In this document: positions 58,982 through 64,000 of the stretch, in pieces
Numbering within the stretch: the stretch's first letter is position 1
How the letters are laid out: the number at the start of each line of letters is the position of its first letter
From: Massilia phosphatilytica
Lineage (GTDB): Bacteria > Pseudomonadota > Gammaproteobacteria > Burkholderiales > Burkholderiaceae_D
Direction of reading: 5' to 3'
NCBI RefSeq assembly: GCF_002968015.1
Contig: NZ_PUIP01000011.1
Location: 124,001 to 188,000 of the forward strand
Length of the DNA: 64,000 bases
Notes under the pieces: generated by a model
Told to the model about the DNA's origin: nothing
Databases searched by the model: none
What the model saw: only the letters and a program-made list of their open reading frames with translations
Program-made: the position numbers and the translations under genes

Positions 58982-59908
58982 ATGCAATTTTCCGTCTACC
59001 AGCAAAGCCACATCGGCGGCCGCAAACTCAACCAGGACCGCATGGGCTACCTGTACACGCGCGACGCGCTGCTGCTCGTGCTGGCGGATGGCATGGGCGG
59101 CCATTTGCGCGGCGAGGTCGCGGCCACGATCGCCCTGCAAAGCATCGCCACCCGCTTCAAGGCGCAGGCGACGCCATACGTGCGCAAGCCCGAGCGCTTC
59201 CTGCAGGAGGCCCTGCAGCAGGCCCACGACGACATCATGCGCTACACCCGCGACAAGGCGATGCCGGACAGCCCGCGCACGACGATCGTCGCCTGCCTCG
59301 TGCAGCACAACAGCGCCGTCTGGGCCCATTGCGGCGATTCGCGCCTGTACTGGCTGCGCCGCGGCCAGGTCCTCGGGCGCACGTGCGACCATTCGCACAT
59401 CGAGTACCTGATCGCGAAAGGGCAGGCCGATGCGAGCGAGCGCGCCACGCACCCGGACCGCAACAAGCTGTACAACTGCCTGGGTGCGTCGACGCCGCCG
59501 AAGGTCGAGCTGTCGCGCGCGGCCAGCCTGGAACCGGGCGACATCCTGCTGCTGTGCTCCGACGGCCTGTGGTCCGTCCTGCCCGACACCGAGATCGCGC
59601 ACCGCCTGTCCGCGCAGTCCATCGTGCAGGCCGTGCCGGAGATGATCGCGATGGCGACCACGATCGCCGGCAGCCGCGGCGACAACACGACGGCGCTCGT
59701 CATCCAGTGGCAGGGCGCCGGCACGCCGGCCGCCGCGGGTGATCCGAGCGTCGTCTCCACGCAGATGGTGCCCGAGGGCGAGGTCACGAGCCGCCTCGAT
59801 GCGCCGGCCGCGCCGGCACCCCACGACCCGTTCGACGAGGACGACATCGAGAAGGCCATCGCCGAGATCCGCGATGCGATCGAGAAGTCGTCGCAAATTT
59901 TGAAATAA
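58982..59908 (+). CDS. PP2C-family protein phosphatase
   Basis: 308 aa from ATG 58982, which follows GAGGAGTGACC; GTG 58976 is an alternative start. It has the PP2C metal motifs: NQDRMGYLYTRDALLLVLAD, GMGGHLRGEVAA, HCGDSRLYWLRRG and RGDNTTALVI. It is expected to reverse phosphorylation by the kinase just upstream. The C-terminal 60 residues, with an acidic stretch (DPFDEDDIEKAIAEIRDAIE), lie outside the catalytic domain. Kinase-phosphatase pairs at this spot between yicC and rph are common in related bacteria as far as I recall. Confidence 0.93.
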   Translation: MQFSVYQQSHIGGRKLNQDRMGYLYTRDALLLVLADGMGGHLRGEVAATIALQSIATRFKAQATPYVRKPERFLQEALQQAHDDIMRYTRDKAMPDSPRTTIVACLVQHNSAVWAHCGDSRLYWLRRGQVLGRTCDHSHIEYLIAKGQADASERATHPDRNKLYNCLGASTPPKVELSRAASLEPGDILLLCSDGLWSVLPDTEIAHRLSAQSIVQAVPEMIAMATTIAGSRGDNTTALVIQWQGAGTPAAAGDPSVVSTQMVPEGEVTSRLDAPAAPAPHDPFDEDDIEKAIAEIRDAIEKSSQILK

Positions 59909-59926
59909 CCAACCACGAAGGAAACC

Positions 59927-60658
59927 ATGACTCAAACCCTCCGCCCCAGCGGCCGTGCCGTCGACCAGCTGCGCGCCATCCGCATCACCCGCCAGTACAC
60001 GAAGCACGCCGAAGGTTCCGTGCTGATCGAATGCGGCGACACGAAGGTGATCTGCACCGCCAGCATCGAGGAAAAAGTGCCGGGCTTCCTGAAGGGCAAA
60101 GGGCAGGGCTGGATGACAGCGGAATACGGCATGCTGCCCCGCTCGACGCACACGCGCATGGACCGCGAGGCCGCGCGCGGCAAGCAGTCCGGTCGCACGC
60201 AGGAAATCCAGCGCCTGATCGGCCGCTCGCTGCGCGCCGCGTTCGACCTGGAAGCCTTCGGCGAACGCACGCTGCACCTCGATTGCGACGTGATCCAGGC
60301 CGACGGCGGCACGCGCACGGCGTCGATCACCGGCGCCATGGTGGCCGCGTACGACGCCTTCTCGAAGCTCGTGACGGCGGGCCTGGTCCCGGCCGTGCCG
60401 GTCAAGCATTTCGTCGCCGCGATCTCGGTGGGCGTGGTGGGCGGCGTGCCCGTGCTGGACCTGGACTACATAGAGGATTCGGGCTGCGACACCGACATGA
60501 ACGTCGTCATGACGGAGGCAGGCCACTTCGTCGAAGTGCAGGGCACGGCCGAGGGCGAAGCCTTCGACCGGGCGGGCATGAACCGCCTGCTCGACCTGGC
60601 CGAGCAGGGGATTCGCGAGCTGGTAAGCCTGCAGAAGCGGGCGCTCGGCCTGGCCTGA
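59927..60658 (+). CDS. rph: Ribonuclease PH
   Basis: 3'-5' phosphorolytic exoribonuclease that trims tRNA ends (243 aa, normal length). It starts TLRPSGRAVDQLRAIRITRQ with HAEGSVLIECGDTKVICTAS, EYGMLPRSTHTRMDREAARG and QTEIQ-like QEIQRLIGRSLRAAFDLEAF. The C-terminal half has DLDYIEDSGCDTDMNVVMT. Complete, unlike the frameshifted allele of some laboratory E. coli strains. Its stop directly meets the convergent DUF4337 gene. Confidence 0.97.
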   Translation: MTQTLRPSGRAVDQLRAIRITRQYTKHAEGSVLIECGDTKVICTASIEEKVPGFLKGKGQGWMTAEYGMLPRSTHTRMDREAARGKQSGRTQEIQRLIGRSLRAAFDLEAFGERTLHLDCDVIQADGGTRTASITGAMVAAYDAFSKLVTAGLVPAVPVKHFVAAISVGVVGGVPVLDLDYIEDSGCDTDMNVVMTEAGHFVEVQGTAEGEAFDRAGMNRLLDLAEQGIRELVSLQKRALGLA

Positions 60659-61225
60659 TTACGACAACAACCCCGTCAGCCACGCCGGGTGAAACGGCAA
60701 CCCCGCCAGCCCGGCCACGCCATAGAACACGCCGATCGTCGTCGGCACCAGCGCGGCGAGATACAGCCAGCGCTGGCGCGTCAGCGTGGTGACGGCCAGC
60801 AGCGACAAGGCCAGCGCCAGCGCCGCATCGGACAGGTCGAACTGGTCGTCGCGGTAGTTCAGCGCGTCGTACGTGTCCTGGTCCTGCTTGGCCTGCGCCA
60901 GCACGTCGTTCTTCTTCTGCGCCTGGTCGTGTTCCAGCTTGTCCAGTTCCGCGATCGCGGCCTGGTAGCCGGCCTGCTCGTTCGCGGGACGGCCCGCCGC
61001 CGCGAGGCGCAGCTGCAGGAGTGTCGTATGCGCCTGTTCCTGGCGCAGGTTGCGCGCCTGGTAAAAGGCCCAGTGGTCGATCTTGTCGGCCTGCGCCTGC
61101 TGCATGGCCTGCACGATGTTGTCGTCCTTGACCTTGCAGACGCCCATGAAGGACGCCAGCAGCGCCACGGTCAGCGCGACCTTGCGGTCGAGCTTCGAAT
61201 CGCCGGTGATGTCGATACCTTCCAT
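60659..61225 (-). CDS. DUF4337 family membrane protein
   Basis: 188 aa. The N-terminus has a short hydrophobic segment (VALTVALLASFMGVCKVKDD) followed by the family pattern NIVQAMQQAQADKIDHWAFY and QARNLRQEQAHTTLLQLRL. A helical, charged middle leads to two C-terminal membrane helices (ALALALSLLAVTTLTRQRWL, LAALVPTTIGVFYGVAGLAG). The function of the family is not known. It starts 1 base from the stop of the ABC ATPase gene, so it is likely co-transcribed with the transporter. Confidence 0.8.
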   Translation of the reverse strand: MEGIDITGDSKLDRKVALTVALLASFMGVCKVKDDNIVQAMQQAQADKIDHWAFYQARNLRQEQAHTTLLQLRLAAAGRPANEQAGYQAAIAELDKLEHDQAQKKNDVLAQAKQDQDTYDALNYRDDQFDLSDAALALALSLLAVTTLTRQRWLYLAALVPTTIGVFYGVAGLAGLPFHPAWLTGLLS

Positions 61226-61226
61226 G

Positions 61227-62525
61227 TCACTCCTTCGCGTTGCCCGTACCCGGCAGTTTCAGCCGGCCGGTGTGGTAATCGTATTCGTACAGTTCCCCGT
61301 AGCGGCCCCATTCGATCGCCACTTCCAGCATGCGCTTGGCCTGGTCCGCCTCGAGCGTGTCTTCCAGCAGGTCGATGAACGGATCTTCCGGCAGCTCGCC
61401 GCCCGGCTCATCCTCCAGCTGGCGGCGGATGCGCGCGGCCAGCGGCACGTTTTTCGACAGCTGCTGGCCGAACAGCGCCTGGCGCAGCGCCTGGCCGGCC
61501 TGGGCATAGCGCAGGCCCAGGCCCGTGAGCGCGATGTCGCCACGCTCGACGTGCGCGAGGCCCAGCAGGCCCAGTGCCTCGTACGTGGGGAACAGTTCCT
61601 CGTCCGGCAGCTCGGTGTCTTCCGACAGTTGCGGCAGGTCGGCGCGGCCGTCGTACGGGGCGCCGGCCAGCAGGTCCAGCACGCTCTCCATGCGGCCGAC
61701 GTCCGTGTCCGGCAGGCGGTAGTCGATGGTGGCCGCACGCGCCGTCGCGGGGACGGCGGCGGGACGCATCGTCATCAGGCCGTAGACTTCGTCGACGAGG
61801 GCGCGCACTTCCGGCGTGTCGGCATTGCGCGGGCGCGGCAGGTCGATGCGGATCTCGTGGCGCACGCGGCCCGGATCGCTCGACAGGATGATGATGCGGT
61901 CCGCCATCATGACGGCTTCCTCGATGTTGTGCGAGACGATCAGGATGCCGCGAGTGGGTATTCTCTTGCCGTCCCACAGGTCGAGGATGTCATTGCGCAG
62001 CGTCTCGCCCGTCAGCACGTCGAGCGCGGAAAAGGCTTCGTCCATCAGCAGCACGTCCGGGTGCGTGACGAGCGCGCGTGCGATACCCACGCGCTGGCGC
62101 ATGCCGCCGGAAAGCTCCCTCGGCAGCGCGCTGCCGAAGCCGGAGAGGCCGATCAGGTCGAGCATCGCGTCCGCCCGCTCGCGCCGCACGGCGGGCGCGA
62201 CACCTTGCGCCTCCAGGCCCAGTTCCACGTTCTGCTGCACCGTCAGCCACGGAAACAAGGCGAACGATTGAAAGACCATCGCGACGCCGGACAGCGGCCC
62301 GCGGATCGGGCGGCCGCGGTATTCGACCTTGCCCGCGTCGGCCGGCACGAGACCCGCGACGATGCGCAGCAGGGTCGATTTGCCGGAGCCGGATTTGCCC
62401 AGCAGCGCGACGATCTCGCCATCCGCCAGCGTGAAGTCGACGCCTTCCAGCACGGTGCGCGGGGCGCCGTCGGCGCTGCGGAAGGCTTTTTTGACGGCTT
62501 GCAGTTCGATCAGTTTGTCGGTCAT
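61227..62525 (-). CDS. Nitrate/sulfonate-type ABC transporter ATP-binding protein with AAA-associated C-domain
   Basis: 432 aa. The ATPase domain has the P-loop GKSGSGKS at 43-50, Q-loop VFQSFALFPW, signature LSGGMRQR, Walker B VLLMDEAF and switch HNIEEA. This is the NitT/TauT group. A C-terminal domain of about 130 residues (SVLDLLAGAPYDGRADLPQL, FIDLLEDTLEADQAKRMLEV) matches the AAA-associated regulatory domain found in part of this group. It is encoded 18 bases after the permease gene. The substrate is not predictable without the binding protein. Confidence 0.9.
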   Translation of the reverse strand: MTDKLIELQAVKKAFRSADGAPRTVLEGVDFTLADGEIVALLGKSGSGKSTLLRIVAGLVPADAGKVEYRGRPIRGPLSGVAMVFQSFALFPWLTVQQNVELGLEAQGVAPAVRRERADAMLDLIGLSGFGSALPRELSGGMRQRVGIARALVTHPDVLLMDEAFSALDVLTGETLRNDILDLWDGKRIPTRGILIVSHNIEEAVMMADRIIILSSDPGRVRHEIRIDLPRPRNADTPEVRALVDEVYGLMTMRPAAVPATARAATIDYRLPDTDVGRMESVLDLLAGAPYDGRADLPQLSEDTELPDEELFPTYEALGLLGLAHVERGDIALTGLGLRYAQAGQALRQALFGQQLSKNVPLAARIRRQLEDEPGGELPEDPFIDLLEDTLEADQAKRMLEVAIEWGRYGELYEYDYHTGRLKLPGTGNAKE

Positions 62526-62542
62526 TTCGTTTTCCTTCGATT

Positions 62543-64000
62543 TCAGCGGCTGCGGTCTTCGGCCAGCAGGTACAGCCGGCGCCAGAAGAAGCGGTTCAAT
62601 ACCATGACGAATACGCACATCACCCCGATGCCGAGGGCGATGCGGTGGAAGTCGCCGGCGTCCGTCATCTGCTTGATGTAGCTGCCCAGGCCATCGGCCA
62701 CGAGCGACGTCTTGCCCCACGTGACGTACTCCGCCACGATGCTCGCGTTCCACGAGCCGCCGCTGGCCGTGATCGCGCCCGTGACGAAACTCGGGAACAC
62801 GGCCGGCAGGTACACGCGCTTCCATTTCAGCCAGCCCGTCAGCCCGAGGTTGTCGGCCGCGAGCCGCAACTCGTTCGGCAGGGTGGACGCGCCCGCGACC
62901 ACGTTGAACAGGATGTACCACTGGGTGCCGAACACCATCAATGGACTGAGCCAGATGTTCGGATTCAGGCGCAGGTGCACGAGCGCGTACACGACGAGCG
63001 GGAACATCAGGTTCACGGGGAACGCCGCGAGGAACTGGGCGAGTGCCTGCACGGCCTGTGCATAGCGTGGACGCAGGCCGATCCACACGGCGACCGGCAC
63101 CCACACGAGCGACGCGAGGCCGATCAGGAGCATCACCCGCACGAGCGTGATGCAGCCGAGGCCCACGACGCGCAGCGTTTCGCCCCAGCCGACTTGCGCG
63201 TGGATGAACAGGATGAAGCGCCATGCGCCCAGCAGCGCGAGCGCGAGGACGATGCGGTCGATCGTGCGCGCGGACAGCGTGAAGCGGGACGGGCGCGGTG
63301 CCGCGTCGACGGGTTCCGGCGTGCCGAACCAGCCCAGCGTGCGTGCGAGCGCCGCCCACATGCGGTCGGTGAGGGCGCGGATCCACACGCTGCGGCGGCC
63401 CCAGTCCAGCACCCACGATTGCTGCGCGTGCTCGCCCTGCGATTCCTCGAAGCGGAATTTATCCGCCCACGCGAGCAGGGGGCGGAAGAACAGCTGGTCG
63501 TACAGCAGGATGCCGGCGAACATGGCGGCGATGGCCCAGGCGATGGCGGCGCCCTGTTTCTGTTCGATGGCGACGGCGATGTAGGCGCCGATGCCGGGCA
63601 GCTTGATGTCCTGGCCCGCCACCGAGATCGCTTCGGCCGCGACGAGGAAGAACCAGCCGCCGGACATCGACATCATCATGTTCCACAGCAGCGCGGGCAT
63701 GGCGTACGGCAGTTCCAGGCGCCAGAAGCGCTGCCACGGCGACAGCCGGAACACGCGCGCCGCTTCCGCCAGTTCGGGCGGGATTGTCTTCATCGACTGG
63801 TACAGGCTGAACGCCATGTTCCACGCCTGCGACGTAAAAATCGCGAACACGGCGGCGCATTCCACGCCCAGCAGGTTGCCGGGGAAGAGGGCGATGAACG
63901 GCGCGATGGCGATGGCCTGGAAGCCCAGGATCGGCACGGACTGCAGCACGTCCAGCAGCGGCACCATGATCTTTTCGGCGCTCTTCCAGCGCGTGGCGAT
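62543..64000 (-). CDS. ABC transporter permease with two transport domains (truncated by window edge)
   Basis: The frame runs off the end of the window, so the N-terminus is missing; at least 486 residues are present. Two permease domains are fused in one chain: PAALLWNMMMSMSGGWFFLV with GIGAYIAVAIEQKQ in the first, and LRLAADNLGLTGWLKWKRVY with LPAVFPSFVTGAITASGGSW in the second. Both have the EAA-like loop. ATG 63967 is internal: open sequence with family-like character continues to 64000. With the downstream ATPase it forms a NitT/TauT-like importer; the substrate-binding protein must lie outside or elsewhere. Confidence 0.88.
   Translation of the reverse strand: MATRWKSAEKIMVPLLDVLQSVPILGFQAIAIAPFIALFPGNLLGVECAAVFAIFTSQAWNMAFSLYQSMKTIPPELAEAARVFRLSPWQRFWRLELPYAMPALLWNMMMSMSGGWFFLVAAEAISVAGQDIKLPGIGAYIAVAIEQKQGAAIAWAIAAMFAGILLYDQLFFRPLLAWADKFRFEESQGEHAQQSWVLDWGRRSVWIRALTDRMWAALARTLGWFGTPEPVDAAPRPSRFTLSARTIDRIVLALALLGAWRFILFIHAQVGWGETLRVVGLGCITLVRVMLLIGLASLVWVPVAVWIGLRPRYAQAVQALAQFLAAFPVNLMFPLVVYALVHLRLNPNIWLSPLMVFGTQWYILFNVVAGASTLPNELRLAADNLGLTGWLKWKRVYLPAVFPSFVTGAITASGGSWNASIVAEYVTWGKTSLVADGLGSYIKQMTDAGDFHRIALGIGVMCVFVMVLNRFFWRRLYLLAEDRSR

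Noticed and set aside
57986..59908. Type VI secretion PpkA/PppA pair
   Set aside because: No other type VI genes, forkhead domain or membrane segment; the neighbours are housekeeping genes.
1..64000. tRNA or rRNA genes, prophage, or intact insertion sequences
   Set aside because: I saw no tRNA-like or rRNA sequence and no transposase, integrase or phage structural genes; only short non-coding repeats.

Overview
The window is about 66% GC (by eye) and is almost entirely a flagellar and chemotaxis-type motility island followed by housekeeping genes. Gene order, protein character and GC content point to a betaproteobacterium of the order Burkholderiales, most likely Oxalobacteraceae (Massilia/Telluria/Duganella-like). 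This is inferred from gene content and was not checked against a database.

Layout. (1) 1-4488, plus strand: flhF, flhG, fliA and a second stator pair (motC/motD), all overlapping or closely spaced. (2) 4548-7758: a small unknown protein and a membrane-bound GGDEF/EAL protein. (3) 7803-9431, minus: flgN, flgM, flgA. (4) 9599-20555, plus: flgB to flgL, covering rod, hook, L/P rings, FlgJ and hook-filament junction. (5) 20817-32294, minus: fliR-Q-P-O-N-M-L and then fliK-J-I-H-G-F, which make the export gate, C-ring, ATPase complex and MS ring. fliE is divergent at 32461. (6) 32863-34461: a non-flagellar insert made of a cupredoxin, a DUF4142 protein and an ECF sigma factor. (7) 34765-42499, minus: ycgR, an FlhB-like C-domain protein, a second FliK-like protein, fliT, fliS, fliD, flaG and fliC. 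(8) 42763-46723: a diguanylate cyclase and a LuxR-type two-component system. (9) 46725-48601: a small membrane protein, greB and a heme oxygenase. (10) 48646-53586: a broken sterol-desaturase-family gene, an AT-rich stretch, and a four-gene accessory operon (SGNH hydrolase, carbamoyltransferase, unknown 118-aa protein, SUMF1-fold protein). (11) 53587-60658: spoT, rpoZ, gmk and yicC (minus), then a Ser/Thr kinase/PP2C pair and rph (plus). (12) 60659-64000: a DUF4337 protein and an ABC importer that runs off the window.

How it works together. Very good sigma-28 (FliA) promoters precede flgM, flgK, fliD and fliC, so the late genes are held by FlgM until the hook is finished. A possible FlhDC box lies between flgA and flgB. 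Four c-di-GMP or signalling genes (GGDEF/EAL, GGDEF, YcgR and the two-component pair) sit among the flagellar genes, so motility is probably tied to c-di-GMP.

Two families of dispersed palindromic repeats are present. One, with core AATTCGGGGTCAGAGCAC, forms three composite elements; one of these lies inside the flgB-J operon and another borders the ECF sigma insert. The other family (GTAGGGTGG...) occurs twice and supplies the last codons of the GGDEF/EAL protein. The most promising little-described unit is the SGNH/carbamoyltransferase/118-aa/SUMF1-like operon at 49607-53586. No tRNA, rRNA, CRISPR array or complete transposase gene was recognised.
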